Assembly (NCBI GenBank): GCA_013398615.1
Contig: VZSR01000680.1
Coordinates: 2,826,993 to 2,890,992 of the forward strand
DNA from: Brachypodius melanocephalos
Taxonomy: Eukaryota > Chordata > Aves > Passeriformes > Pycnonotidae
Length of the DNA: 64,000 nucleotides
Direction: 5' to 3'
Position 1 is the stretch's first letter. Every line of letters begins with the position of its first letter. The notes under the pieces were generated by a model, which searched no databases, had not been told where the DNA came from, and saw only the letters and a list, made by a program, of their open reading frames with translations. Both the position numbers and the translations under genes were made by a program. Below, piece by piece: positions 1 through 11,825 of the stretch.

Positions 1-47
1 TATTCATCCACAGGAGGAGAGGGAGGGAGAAAAAAAAATCAATGGTA

Positions 48-53
48 AATAAA
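48..53 (+). promoter_or_regulatory. Possible polyadenylation signal AATAAA of a convergent gene
   Basis: AATAAA on the plus strand close to the left edge. In mammals RAD52 is tail to tail with WNK1, so the 3' end of RAD52 would lie on this strand just left of or at this edge. No RAD52 coding sequence is visible, so the link is inference; the hexamer alone occurs often by chance. Confidence 0.2.
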
Positions 54-218
54 ACCAGTTGTTGCATAACATTAAGTGAAAAAACGACCTCAAACTTATT
101 AGATCAAATTTAAATAACCATGTGCTGCATCCAGCTGCCCAGTTCCTCTGCCACCACCATTACCCTCGTCTCATGACTGCCTCAGCTCTGACCTGGGCGT
201 GCTCCAGAGCCTCCCCGT

Positions 219-238
219 ATCCATCCATCCATCCATCC
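219..238. repeat. (ATCC)n microsatellite
   Basis: Five tandem copies of ATCC in the region 3' of WNK1. Short and perfect. Confidence 0.8.
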
Positions 239-916
239 CCTCAGACAGAGCCTCAGCCCCGGGCCTGCTGCCCTCCTGCTCCCGCTGGAGCCTCCCATGT
301 CCCCCGGAGCTCCAGCCTGTCCCTGTCCCACAGAACTTGGAGCCTGGGCCCAGAGCTGCTCCTCTTCAGCCCGGGCCGGCCCTGCCCTGCTGCCAGAGCT
401 GCTGCACAAGGGACAGAACAGAAAGCATCCCCCAACTGCTCTGTGAAAACGAGAGAATGAGAACACTGCCGGCACAAAACCTCCCTGGCAAGGCCCAGCA
501 GGGAACAGAGCTCCAGATGAAAACAAACGTGGCCAAGTGACACCCTGTGATGCACCAGCCCCTCCCAGGACAGCAGGGAGCTGCTCCTGAGCACCAGGGA
601 GCTGCAGCCTCCTCCTTCACAGCCTTCTGCAGCACTACATCAATACCGGCTGGTATTATTTTGACTTGGAAGAGGAAACCAGTATTTCTTAAACACGAAA
701 AGGGAGAATGACCAAAGCAAGAAGATACAGTACAGGTACTAAGAGGTGACAAGTGACAGACAGTGACAGTCCTGGTACCAGCTTGAAATTTTATGTTAAG
801 AGTGAACAAAATTGTAAATCCTCCAAGTAAGAGAGAGGAAACTTCTTGATGCCGGCTGTTTCAAGTACATCCATTGCCGGCAATGGACGTTGCACCAGGA
901 CAGTCTGTTCCTGGCT

Positions 917-1135
917 TCAATGAATTTTACCAACAAAAAAGGTAAGAAAAGCAATCCCAGCAGACAAGCCCATGCCAACGAGCAATGGCACCTCTCCCTC
1001 AGTCACATCCTGACCAAACCTCTTCACCACTTCACAGGTGGAGTCCAACTGCATCTCAAGTTGGGCCTTTCCCAAAGACACACGCTCTCCCCGTCCTCTT
1101 TCTGCTGACCCAGCCCTCCTGCCTCGAGCCAACAC
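917..1135 (-). other. Unassigned short ORF with a predicted transmembrane C terminus
   Basis: 72 codons. The last ~50 residues look protein-like: an amphipathic stretch KAQLEMQLDSTCEVVKRFG, then QDVTEGEVPLLVGMGLSAG, then IAFLTFFVGKIH and a stop. This is the layout of a tail-anchored membrane protein or of the last exon of a membrane protein. The first ~20 residues are Arg/Gly-rich and unconvincing. I do not recognise it, and no promoter or upstream exon is visible; upstream on this strand is the WNK1 3' UTR. It could be chance, a decayed exon or an unannotated gene. Confidence 0.25.
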
Positions 1136-1464
1136 TGCTTAGGTCTCGTCGTAGCTTCACCTGCATCCCTCAGTCCCAGCCCACGTGGCCCCTGTCACCC
1201 CACACCTTCAGCTCTGCCCCCTGGACAAGTTTCCCCACACACAGAACTGCTCTGACCCTGGCCTGGGTGGCCTCCCCTGCACTCCTGGTGGAGCAGGAGC
1301 CCGGGGTGCCCTGACCATGGGCACAAACATCTGCCCTCAACTTGCCCTCTGCCCACCTGGGCTCTGCTGGGAAGACGACGCTAAACTGCAGAAGCAAGAG
1401 AAGTCCAAGGCACTAAAATATCCAGCAAGCATACTGGGAGAACAGACAAGTATTCAAGTACATT

Positions 1465-2282
1465 AATTTATACAATTTTACATTCACATTTATTTATCTA
1501 ATACAATGAAAATACAAAGGAAAAAGTTAAAGTGTCTCCAATAAGTATAAGGATATAGCTAGCTTTTTTTCCCATTTTTTCTTTTTAACTTTTTTAACCC
1601 TCTATATTCCACTCATTTTTAAACTACTGTTGTCCAACAACATTTATATATCACAGTGTTTCCACATCAAAACTGATGGTAAGTACATGTCCGCAGGGAA
1701 CTTTTAAATTTTTTTTAACAATTTAAATTGCTCTAATGCTGCAGTCAAAGCTGTTAATATCTTACTTTAAGCAGTAATGACCTATCAAGCACAGGCTGCA
1801 CCACAAGTCCATTCGTGTGCCCCATTGTTTCAGAGCCAGATACGATTGACTGGGGAGAAGGAGAGGAGGGGGATTCGGACAGCTTTCTCCTCACCTTGGT
1901 TCTTCAGGAGAGGCCAGGAGAGTGCTAAAGCCTCATGCTAGGGTTCAGCTCTCCCACCTCCACACATGTGGATTCAGCCTCCAACCAGAAAAACTGTACA
2001 GCAAGACTATGAACTGACCCCACGGCTTCTGCTCCCGTCCCACACGAAAGCAGCTCCCTGGGTGAAAAGCTGTCCCATCACAAGGATGCTCATCATCCTC
2101 CTCCCCCCTCCCAGTGTGTGGGGAAACTCCCGCCGCAGAGAGTTGACAGCGATGCTTGGAGAAGATAAACTCATTCCCGGTCTGGCAAGGCAGCAGTTCA
2201 TTGCAGCACTAGTAGTGATACAGGGCCCCCTCTCCCTCCCCGTGTCCTGTCCCGAGGCGTGGCCAGCAGGGCTCTGGCACGG
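1465..2282 (-). other. WNK1: WNK1 3' UTR (end approximate)
   Basis: From the base after the stop codon to about 20-25 bases past the AATAAA at 1489-1494. About 0.8 kb, AU-rich in its distal third (1470-1760). No conserved coding signal. A longer form using a more distal site cannot be excluded. Confidence 0.6.
1489..1494 (-). promoter_or_regulatory. Polyadenylation signal AATAAA for WNK1
   Basis: Canonical hexamer on the minus strand (TTTATT on plus) in an AU-rich stretch, the first one downstream of the stop codon at a plausible distance. Cleavage would fall near 1465-1478. Confidence 0.6.
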
Positions 2283-2597
2283 CTAAGTGGTCCGCAGGTT
2301 GGAGCCTGGAGGGTTGCTGACAGACTTTTGCAAATTGCTGATGTTGAAGCTTTGCAAAGACGTGGCCCCCACGGGCTGGAACTGGCCGAGCTGTGGCTGT
2401 GCTGGCCCCCCTGGCCCGCTCCAGGGCGGGGGGAAGGAGGCTGCTGGGTAACCGTACTGCTGCGGAGGGCACATGGCCTTGCTGAAGGGACCTAGAGAGG
2501 TAGCTGAGGCTGCGGGGATGGGCGTAGCACCCAGGGAAGATGTCATAGAGATACAGAGCTGACCTGGTGCTGAGAACTTTCTTGCCATTCCGGGGCC
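2283..2597 (-). CDS. WNK1: WNK1 exon 28 coding part and stop
   Basis: 315 nt coding 104 residues and the stop TAG (2283-2285 on the plus strand as CTA). It reads GPGMARKFSAPGQLCISMTS, includes ASATSLGPFSKAMCPPQQYG and GQFQPVGATSLQSFNISNLQ, and ends KSVSNPPGSNLRTT, the same C terminus as mammals. The acceptor is TTTCAG before GGCCCC. Confidence 0.97.
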   Translation of the reverse strand, partial: GPGMARKFSAPGQLCISMTSSLGATPIPAASATSLGPFSKAMCPPQQYGYPAASFPPPWSGPGGPAQPQLGQFQPVGATSLQSFNISNLQKSVSNPPGSNLRTT

Positions 2598-2836
2598 CTG
2601 AAAGGCAATCCCAGCACCGAGAGAAGTTACACAAATGTGCCTTAGAAACCACCAGCCCACCCTTGGCCCACAGTCTGCTCCCCATGGTATTTACAAGGAC
2701 AGGCCATGGCCCTCCCCTTTGGTTTTCCCCTTCCCTTCCAGAGCAGGCACGTAAAGAGGCCGCTAGCAGTGCTCCAGAGCTGCTGCCCAGCTGTGTTTGG
2801 AACCCCAAGGAGACAAGGACACCCACAGCCCCTCAC
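2598..2836 (-). other. WNK1 intron 27
   Basis: 239 bp with GTGAGG donor and TTTCAG acceptor. Nothing else seen. Open frames crossing it on either strand are run-ons from exons 27 and 28. Confidence 0.9.
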
Positions 2837-3024
2837 CTCGTAGCTGCTGTGCCCTTTGCCAACCTTCTTCCCAGACAGGTTCATGGCGTCCCGGGCCCAG
2901 TTGTCCACCAGCTTGTGCAGGTCGTCGGTGAAGGTGCCCTTGCGGCTGGAGGCGATGGCCGTGGGCTGGCTCGGGGGGGCCTGGCTGTTCACTGCAGCCC
3001 CCACCGTGTTGGTGCTGCTGGTCC
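2837..3024 (-). CDS. WNK1: WNK1 exon 27: C-terminal helix segment
   Basis: 188 nt covering residues 2440-2502. TSSTNTVGAAVNSQAPPSQP is followed by TAIASSRKGTFTDDLHKLVD and NWARDAMNLSGKKVGKGHSS, then YE in phase 0 before GTGAGG. The conserved amphipathic stretch FTDDLHKLVDNWARDAM is a predicted helix. Mammals have SGRRGSKGHMNYE at the end. Confidence 0.96.
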
Positions 3025-6000
3025 CTGCAAGCACAGACACAGCCATCAGCACCTGGCCCAGCACAGGCCTGCCCCTAGAGCACTCACACCACAACCTCAA
3101 ACGCCATGCAGATTAATTCTGGGTTTCGATTCCAGGACACACTCAAGTGGGAACTGCAAGGGCTCCTACAGGCATTTTCTCAGATTCAGAGTGTTTCCCA
3201 GAGAGGTTTGCTTTGCAAGGAGTGCTGCAAGTGGTCATCCTAAGAGGGGAGTGGCAGCAGCCTACAGGTGTTTGTAGAAGGAAAAGGACATTAGAGTTCA
3301 GCACTGAGTGACAGAAAAGTCATGTCACTCTCATCCTACAACTTTTAATCAGCAGCAACCACTGTGGCATAGGTCGAGTTCCACCTTGGAGGACCAGGCT
3401 GGGTGCTGAATAAGGAGCAGTAAAATCAGCATCACCAGCTGCTCTGTAGCAAATTATCTCCACTTTGTGAAACAAAGAGAAAAAGTCACCCAGTTTACCA
3501 AAAAAAAAAAAAAAAAAAAAGCCCCAGTCAGAAACAGCAACTTTTTTCCTATAACTGCCATCCTCATGTTCTTGAGGACAACCAGGTGGGACTGTCTTCA
3601 TCAGCCAAACAGCCAGGATCAGCAGGGGAAGTCTGCACTGCACTAAACTTGGCTGTTTGCCTCTAAAAGCTTTTTTTTGCCATTATGTTGAGATTTCCTA
3701 AGTCAGAAGAATAAACATTTCAGATGCAAACAACTAATACAGCTTAAAGAAGGCAGGAGAGTATTCCTCAGACAAGCTCTGACAGGTTTCTCTTTTCACT
3801 GCAAGAACACAAAACACCTTCACATAAATGCCAGGTTTCACTTCTGCATCTTATCCTGTGGGGGAGAAAACCAACCTAGTAGTTTTGTTTTGGAGAGCCT
3901 TCCAATGCCCCTCGTATTTATAAACAAGCAACTGCACTCCGGTCTAGGTTTGTGAAAGGCAGACCTCATAACAGGAAGCGAAGAAATCATGTTATTACCT
4001 AGGATCCTAAATTCCCAGCAGTATTGCAAAGTATCCTCATGTACAGACATGGAAGTGCCAGTCAACCACTGGGGCAGCCCCAACAACAAAAGCAGCATCA
4101 GCAGGGCTGAAGACAGCACTGCTTGCAAACACTCATCCTCACCTATTCCTTGAGTCCCTCAAATATTTCTACTGCTCCCTCAGGAGACTGCACCTGGGAA
4201 ATCCATGAAAAGCTGGGTCTGGGGCAGGCATTTCTGAAGGGAAGCCATTTGTAGGTGGGTGACAGAAATGGCAGCAAGGAACATCAGTCTCTGTTGCAAA
4301 GGCCAGTGACACAGTGGCTGTCTCCTGCCTGGCAGTTCCTTCATCTGCCCCACTTTCCCTGGCCATCAGCCACATTCCTTGCCACCACTGCATCAAAGAA
4401 AGAACTGGTTCCAAAGGCCTGCAGGAATGTTTCGTACCGAGGAGTGGATTAGGAAGGTGACATACTTACTATGCAGGACAAATAAACAAAGTGTTACTGC
4501 CTCTGGTGGTGCTGAGGAGGGAAGGACACGGATCCATCCCCCCAGTTCCAGCTCAAGCATGGAAGTGGCTCCGGGCTGGGACCCACAGGAGCTGTTAGTG
4601 GGGGCAGACATGCCACAACACAGAGAGGGAAGAAAAAGGTTCCCTGAGCAGGGAGTGGGGCAGCAGCACTGATGGACAGGAGCAGAGCACACTGTGTGGT
4701 GCAAGGAAAGGCTGCTGGGAAGGGACGAGAACCTTAAGCATGCATCGTGTGGAGAGGGCTCTGGATACAATCATTTGATAAGAGCAATGGTGGGAAAGGT
4801 GAAGTTAAATACAAATGAGGCAAAAGCAAGGAAGAGGTTCTTGGGGAGGGGGAACACTGCCAAAACCAGTGATAATCACATTCCACCATGAGAGTTCATG
4901 CAGGAATTGACACACTTGCTCTCATCCTCTTCAGGATGGCCAGCATCCGCTTGTGCTAGTTCACATTTCCACTTTAATCTCTAAGTACTCTGGATCCTGG
5001 ACCTACACTGGAAAGCTTCCTCAGGCCAGGGAAGGGGGAGAGTTAATCAAGGCATGTACAACAGCACATCCAGCTGAAGATCACTGATCAAAGTTTAAGC
5101 GTTTTCCACAGAGCTAGATTGGTTCAGGTGACAAAGGCTGCCAGAGCTTTGTCTCCCAAAGTGGCTTTGTCAGGGAGCTCCCACCTCAGGTCACACCAGC
5201 CTGCAGCATCAGAGCTGAGCTCTCAGTAATGTCCATTCCAAACTGACTTCTGAGGAATTTCCCATTTAACTCTGACACACTCACTGCCTGCAGAAACTGC
5301 CATCCCGAAGAGGCTGAAAAGCAAGTGCTTCAACTTGTAGCATTCCATGGAAACAACCCCCACATTCCTGCTCGGTCACAGCCGCCGTCCCCAGTTCTGC
5401 TCTGACATCAAACAGCCTCTCTCTCTCCAGCCCACTACCTAGAATGCCTTCACTCTGCCCTGGATTTTTCCCCCCATAAACCACAGTCAAATGACACCTT
5501 TAGAACAGCCTTAAATGACATGTGCACACACAGGCTTTTCTGAACATCTCTTGCTTTGGGAGACACACTGGAGATCTCTGGTGGCTGACTCTCAGGCTTT
5601 TAAACACTGGAGGAGTGTCTGCAATTGGATCCATCACTGAGGTGGCAAGGCCCACCAAACCCCAAACCAAGCAGCTGCTCTGAGCACATCTGCAGCACTT
5701 TACAGCGAGCAGCTGGCCCTGCTGTGGCTCTCGTGAGCCAGAGCAGAGCTCCGGAGGGAAGGGGAGGCTCTGCCTGCCTCCACCTGGCTGCAGGAGCAGC
5801 ACCAGACTGGTCAATGTACTGAGGACAGAGCACACATTAGAGGGCATAACACAGACAGACAGATGCTGTGCTGGAGACAGAGTCAGGGACATAAGGCTTC
5901 AGTGACCAGGAAAAGCTGATGAATAGATTTACAATCAGGAATTGGAGATAACAGAAATAAGATAATTACTACAGAGCTGGTTGCAAGGACAGACTTTTTT

Positions 6001-9000
6001 CACCATCTTCCCTGAAGCACAAAGAGAGAGTAATTTGTTAAAGATAAGAGAAACAGTGAGAAATGTTTAGTATCAGGAAACATTACAAAAAGCTTGGTGA
6101 GAAACAGAGGACACAGCACAGCAGGGTTTTAACAGTCACTACTGGGACATTGTAGACAAACTCAAAGACTTGTCTGACAGTTTAATCAGAAAGAGAAGAG
6201 GCCCAGCCTCCTGCATTTATTCTTCATCATTCCCAAACCGTTGTGAAGGATGTCAGGAGACACTGAGGTCACAACTGTTACCATACAGTCACAGGTGTGG
6301 CTGTTATCACAAAAGGAAAAGCAAGTACATCTTCCATTTTTGCCAGGACATAGGAAACATTTTATAACTATCAAATTTCATCCAGCAACTGATTTATTTG
6401 ATAGGTCAAGTGCTTTTAGTTTGTCACCCTCTTTTGTCAGATGTGTGAGAACAGTTCAGACATTCCCTGCCAAGCTGTACCACTCTGTTTCTCCAGCTGC
6501 ACAGTTAAAGCATCAATCACTGCACTGTTTCCTCCACACCACAGATTCCAAGCCAGGATCTCCTCCAGCTGTCCCTCTCCACAGCACTCTGCAGCAGCAC
6601 TCAAGGACAAGGCTCCAGGCAGCAAGCAGCCTGCAGCACGCCAAGTGCCAGGCCAAGCTGAGCCATGCCAAGTTTTACCTGCTTTTACAGGACAGCTACA
6701 ACACTTCTCAAAAAGAACCTGTTTCCCTTAGCATCAGTCCCAAAAGCAAGAGATACACATGCCAAAGTACTCCCAGAGCCAGGTGATGGCCAATTTACAG
6801 CAAGCCAAGGCCTTGCAAGTAAATGATACTCTCATATACTCAGCTCAGTGTCAGGTCTAGAAACACACTGACTGTTCTTCATATTCCCTTCCCCCAAAAA
6901 AGGACAGGCCAGACTAACAATTTTAAGTTAGCTTTGGCAAGAATTTAACTTCTTCCAAGAAAGGAACATTAGTTCTTGAGAGTGCAGATGTCAGTGCACA
7001 TCTGCACATTAATATACACAGCAAAAACATTTAAAGCTGTTAAATTTGAAAAATAATTTTAATGCTTAGATCCCAAATCCAGGGGAGTGGGATAGATTAG
7101 TGCAAAACTGAGCAGCCAGGCAGATGTTTCCCTCCCTTCCTCAGAGGATGGGGCTGGGCATTGCAGCTGTCTCTGCAGAAGGCCAGGCCAGATCCCACAC
7201 ACAGCCCTGGCTCAGCTGAGCCCTGCCAAGCACAGCCAGACAGATGATGCAGATGGACAGGAGGGCTCCTGACAGCACTCCAAACCTCCTCACAGCCACT
7301 CATTCCAGAGGGGGGGAACAAATGTCAGACACTGAAAGGGGCCAGCCTGCAGAAGCAGCATGGGAGACACTGCAGCACTCCCAATAAAAAGCATCACAGC
7401 AGCAGCCTTGGCTCAAGCAGATTGTTATCGCAGCCACATCAGAAGTTTGAGGCTCTCTTGTAAGTCTGGCCTAAGGTAAGTACAAATGAGAGGATTCTGA
7501 AAAGAGCTGCAAGCTAGCTTGTGAGGGCTGACAGGATGTTGAACATGTCTATTTACCCACCTTTATTCGTTTTACATTTAACAGACCTTCAATTCACAGG
7601 AAAACTCTGAGCCCATTAGTAGGTAAGGTTTTTTTGAGTTTTCCTGAAATCACTCTCTAATTCTTTTTAAAGCCCTTCAACCCTTGGATCTTTAGCTAAC
7701 CATCTGGTAATGAACACCAATCGTCACTACGAGCTGCCTACAGGTGGCATCAGAGCTCTGCAATGTCACCAGCTCTGGGGCTCAGAGCATGGGGACACAT
7801 CCAGCTTGTGCTGCAAGCACCCTGCAGGGGAAGGAAACACTCCCCAGCACTAGTGCAGTGTGCAGCTAAGGGATAACCTGCAAAACAAACCTCCCTCACT
7901 CTCCCACTGCCAAGATCACCCCCCTGCAAGTCTGACGTTGTCAAACATATGCTGAAGCAAAATTACTGAGGGGCCTTGCTAAGTCTGCCCAGTTTGTGCC
8001 ATTTCACTGACCTGTCCTGAAAGTTCCTCTAAAGGTTTAGGGAAATGAGTGCTCCTTACAGAGAGTTTAACAGCACAGAACACCAAACACGAGAACCCAA
8101 ACTTCTAAAGGCGTGCTAAGAGCAGCTGAGCTGAGCCATGGGATGGGAGGGAATACAAGGTGGCAGGTGAGGATGGGCTGCATGAAACAGATCCGAGCAG
8201 CAGAAACCAAAACCAAAAAGACAGAACAAAAACCAGACAAGGAAGGAGTAAAGGTGTTACACACAAAGAGCCAAGCAGGGCGTACTCAGAAATCGGGTCC
8301 TCCTGCCAGCAGGCTTGAAGGTGACTCTCTCAGATGCACAGTTAAACTTGGCACAGCCTGTGAGGAAACAAGAACGGGGAGAACAGAGAGAGGAGAGGAG
8401 AAGAGACACAACACCACTACAAGATGTTAGCAACTTGAAGTTGGAAGGGTGAAATGCAATCACGACACACGAGAGTAAGTCTCCAAGTGCAGACCAAGGA
8501 GTACAGAGACAATATAAGGAGTGAAAGGACTCCCTCCAGCATCTCCAGACACGAGGCCAATCTCGCACTGCTCCTCTCCAGGACATAACCCAACTATCCA
8601 ACTATAAAGCTGCAATCTAGAGGAAAGCCAGATCCTGGCAAAAGTACCCAATTATTAAATGGCACTGCAGCACAACTCTGGATGCTGGGAGATGATCCAA
8701 GTAGCTCCAAAATGCCTGAAACAATTCCATAAAAAAGAAACCTCTACAGAAAATTCTTCCTTAAAGCCTGCTTCCATTTTCTGTATGTACTTCTCCAGTT
8801 TCAGCAAAACCACACACTAGAATTGATGTATTCAAACTGTCTATGGCAAAGCTTTTCAAAAAGATGTGCAAGGGGGAAAAAGCCTTGAACAGCCAAGTTC
8901 AGATAAGTAAAGGAATCATCCCCTCAATGACAAGCAAAAAAATCCCTCCTTACTGAGTAAATCAGAGCTGTGCCTGAGAAATTATCTGATAATGTACTAA

Positions 9001-9577
9001 TAACATACTAATAACAAGCAACCCACAGCCTGAGAAACCTGAGTACATGAACAATTTACCACTCCCACCATTTCATCCTCCTACACTAACTCTTCCTTCC
9101 AGGATAATTCCCAATTAAAGAACATGAGCCATTTTTTACCTTTTACTGTTACAAACTCCACTGACAGAAACAGCCAGACCAGTAAGGAAGTCTAAAAGGA
9201 CTAAGACTCCAAGTCTTTGGAAACTTCCAACCATTTGAGTTATCTGCTGACATCAAACCTGCTCTGCTCCTCAGTCTCACTTCTGATTTCCAACCTCTCA
9301 ATCTCATCTCTCTTTTCCTCTGAGCCAACACCTTTCCCAGGGCAGCAGCACCTTGCTGCCACCAACCCACTGCACTCTCCTGAGCTGTCCTTGGGGTTTC
9401 AGACCTTCAACCACCTCACACCTCACCCGAGTGAGAGGCTACAGATCCAGCTGCAAACAGCATCCATGCAAGCTGGGGAGCCCAAAGCTATTTCACAGCA
9501 GGTGTTAAAACCCAAGTGTCATGAAGCCAATGACCCAGTCCCAGTGCCAGTGACACCGGCGGCATTTGGAGTCTTAC
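3025..9577 (-). other. WNK1 intron 26 (6.55 kb)
   Basis: Non-coding. It holds an uninterrupted run of 21 A at 3500-3520. A 178-codon plus-strand frame at 6250-6786 has no recognisable domain and no splice or promoter context. I found no CR1 fragment and no RNA gene. Confidence 0.85.
3500..3520. repeat. Poly(A) run of 21
   Basis: Homopolymer in intron 26. No target-site duplication or retrocopy is recognisable beside it. Confidence 0.9.
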
Positions 9578-9772
9578 CTTGGCCTGGCGCCGAGAGGCTC
9601 GGCACCGACAGGGCACCGTCACTGGTGAAGGCAGAGTAGAGATTCTCACTGGAAGGGGAAGGCTTCAGGGGCTGTAACAAATGGTTCTGCCCTGTCTCTG
9701 GCACACTGCCAGGAGGGTGAAGGGTCTGCTGAGGGGGCAGCACTGATGGTGCACTTTGGGCTGACAGGTTGC
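9578..9772 (-). CDS. WNK1: WNK1 exon 26: conserved C-terminal segment
   Basis: 195 nt covering residues 2375-2440, with NLSAQSAPSVLPPQQTLHPP, GSVPETGQNHLLQPLKPSPS and SENLYSAFTSDGALSVPSLS, ending APGQ and a split Gly (G, then GTAAGA). Close to mammals throughout. The open frame runs on past the acceptor into intron 25 by chance. Confidence 0.97.
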
Positions 9773-10776
9773 CTAGAGGGAAAAGGAAGGCAGAAAGTTT
9801 CGGTTTCCACACGTTTTCGAACCTGATCAGGCATGACAATCCAGCCAAGAAAAGGACAGGCAGAAGAAAGAACTATTCCAGCTTCCGAAAAAGCAGTAAG
9901 ACCAGAAAAATTCCTCAGTTTTAAGACAGCTCTGAGCTGGTTCATGTGCTCACAGGGCTCCTCTATCACACAGCAAAACAGAAATGAGCAGCCAGGCTGA
10001 CTGCATACAGAGATCTCAGCATGACATGGCAGTGAATACACAAGAAGCAGTAACAAATATTTCTGCTGGCACTGCTGGCCCTCCAATGCTGTTTGTTCCT
10101 GCCACAGGATTAGAGAAACAGCTCCAATTGCCCAGAGAGTATCTGTCACCCACATCACTCCATCAGTAAACAGAACGAGTTCCTGAGTGCTGTTTATTAG
10201 AAAAATGGGCTTAGTAAGAAAGGAAGCCTTGACAATTGAAACTGATTCCCAATTTATAAGTACAACAAATCTTCAATTCCATTTAAAAAGCCACTATTTA
10301 AACATCCACAAATGTGAGTAAGTTTCTGCAGTGTAAGGCCCAGTAGTATCATGCTTAAATGGTACTAAATTAGGAAAAAAAAATCTCTACAGATGACTAA
10401 AGAAACCAGTCCCAACCTGCATAATCAGTTTCAGGAGGGAAGAATCAGAGTTTATCTTCAAAAAAAAGCTTTCTGCCATACTGTAAATTTACACTTTTCT
10501 TCCTTGTCAGAGCCCCATGACTAATATCTAAAAAATACAAATCCCAGCTCTAAAACTGCCCTTACAGAATAATGTCACAGTACCTTTCAGTGGACTGAAA
10601 AAGTCCCAAGCAAGACTACCAAACAGCAAAAGCAATTTCAAAAATGATAAAAGAAATCAAAGGAGGAACTGGTACACACACAGAGTCCTCAAAAGAAAAG
10701 ACACAGACACAGATCTAAGAATGAGAGATGGTGCTTGGGCTATTTTATCTGCTAAAAATGCTGAAGGAAGCCTCAC
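9773..10776 (-). other. WNK1 intron 25
   Basis: About 1.0 kb. The open frame at 9773-10158 on the minus strand is run-on from exon 26. Only a short A run near 10375-10383 is notable. Confidence 0.9.
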
Positions 10777-10979
10777 CTGATAGCTGAGGGCTTTTATGTC
10801 CCTGGGAGCTGCTACGACTGGACTTGCTGCTTTTTCCTTTTGTAGGTCTTCTCCTCCTTCCTGAAAGGGGTGCAGCTGGGGGGATAATTACTGCAGGTGG
10901 GGCCTTGCCCAGTTTCATGTAGAGTGACTCAATCTCCTGCTTCTGGCGGCTCTGCAGCTCCTGGATCTCTTTAAGGTGC
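10777..10979 (-). CDS. WNK1: WNK1 exon 25: C-terminal coiled coil and basic tail
   Basis: 203 nt covering residues 2307-2375. HLKEIQELQSRQKQEIESLY continues the coiled coil, then MKLGKAPPAVIIPPAAPLSG and the basic/serine-rich RRRRPTKGKSSKSSRSSS. As I recall, mammals have RQKHEIESLY where this copy has RQKQEIESLY. Ends SPQLS with a split Gly (G, then GTGAGG). Confidence 0.97.
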
Positions 10980-11825
10980 CTGGCAAGTTACGGAAGAGCA
11001 GGATTTACAAGAATTCTATGTGTACACATACATGCAAACAGTTCCTTCCCTCCAGTCAAGCCTGAGCTGCCTCTTTGGTCAAACTCTTAAGAAAGCAGGA
11101 AATAAATCTCCACAAATAACCACTGAACACACATGGCAGAACACTCGCCATTTTCCAGTGTGCTCTAGCCCTGGCTAGAATTCCAAAACTAAGTTCCCAA
11201 CGTTGCAATCACAAAACCAGAATAAACAGAAGTACAAAAAAAGCTTTCAAATGCTACAGGAATAGCTAGATTACTCATTTTCCCAGACATATGGCCTTGG
11301 AGACTTCAACACTGGCATTGCCTTACAATTTGTTTCAGAGCAGTTGCATACACAGGATTTGAAACTGCTGGCTACCCTAAAAAAAAAAAGTTCAACTTTC
11401 AGTATAAATAAATTAGTAGGTCACATTGCTTCACTTCTAAATTGTTTTCTGAGCCAACAAAGTCTCTTCAGGAAAAGAACCATTAGAAATGCCAGAAATG
11501 CATATCAGAAATGCAGAGACTTGTGTGTCATTTTTAACAAGACTGTTTTCCCCACTAACTCCACTGATATGCCAAATCTTCCTTAGATCTACAGACTTAT
11601 CCACAGTGCAGCTGGCAATCTACATACAAGGTTACAGGGTAGAAAATTCAGCCCAGCAAACACATACATTCCTCTTTTGTTATAACTGTACACTGCTTTC
11701 CCTCTAAAGAACCTCACTTCCCACAGAAATGCTGCCAATGCTCCTGACACTCAGCAAAGGCTGAGGGAAGCAGAGGTGCAGCTCAGACTAATCCTGGTAC
11801 GTCTATTCCAAAGCTAGAGCCTTAC
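10980..11825 (-). other. WNK1 intron 24
   Basis: 846 bp separating the two halves of the C-terminal coiled coil. An A run lies near 11380. No gene or repeat recognised. Confidence 0.9.

Larger units (their letters stand above)
54..1464. other. Probable intergenic DNA downstream of WNK1
   Basis: Holds a short ATCC tandem run at 219-238 and a moderately GC-rich stretch (190-420 and 1080-1380). Plus-strand reading gives no RAD52-like C terminus. The minus strand has a coding-like hydrophobic ORF at 917-1135, listed separately. Otherwise I see no gene. Confidence 0.5.

Noticed and set aside
2567..3277. 236-codon plus-strand ORF
   Set aside because: Antisense shadow of WNK1 exons 27 and 28; no domain of its own.
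6250..6786. 178-codon plus-strand ORF in intron 26
   Set aside because: Composition like translated non-coding DNA, no domain, no start context.
9646..10158. 170-codon minus-strand ORF
   Set aside because: Another reading frame over exon 26 running into intron 25; the real frame is the one giving TLHPPGSVPETG.
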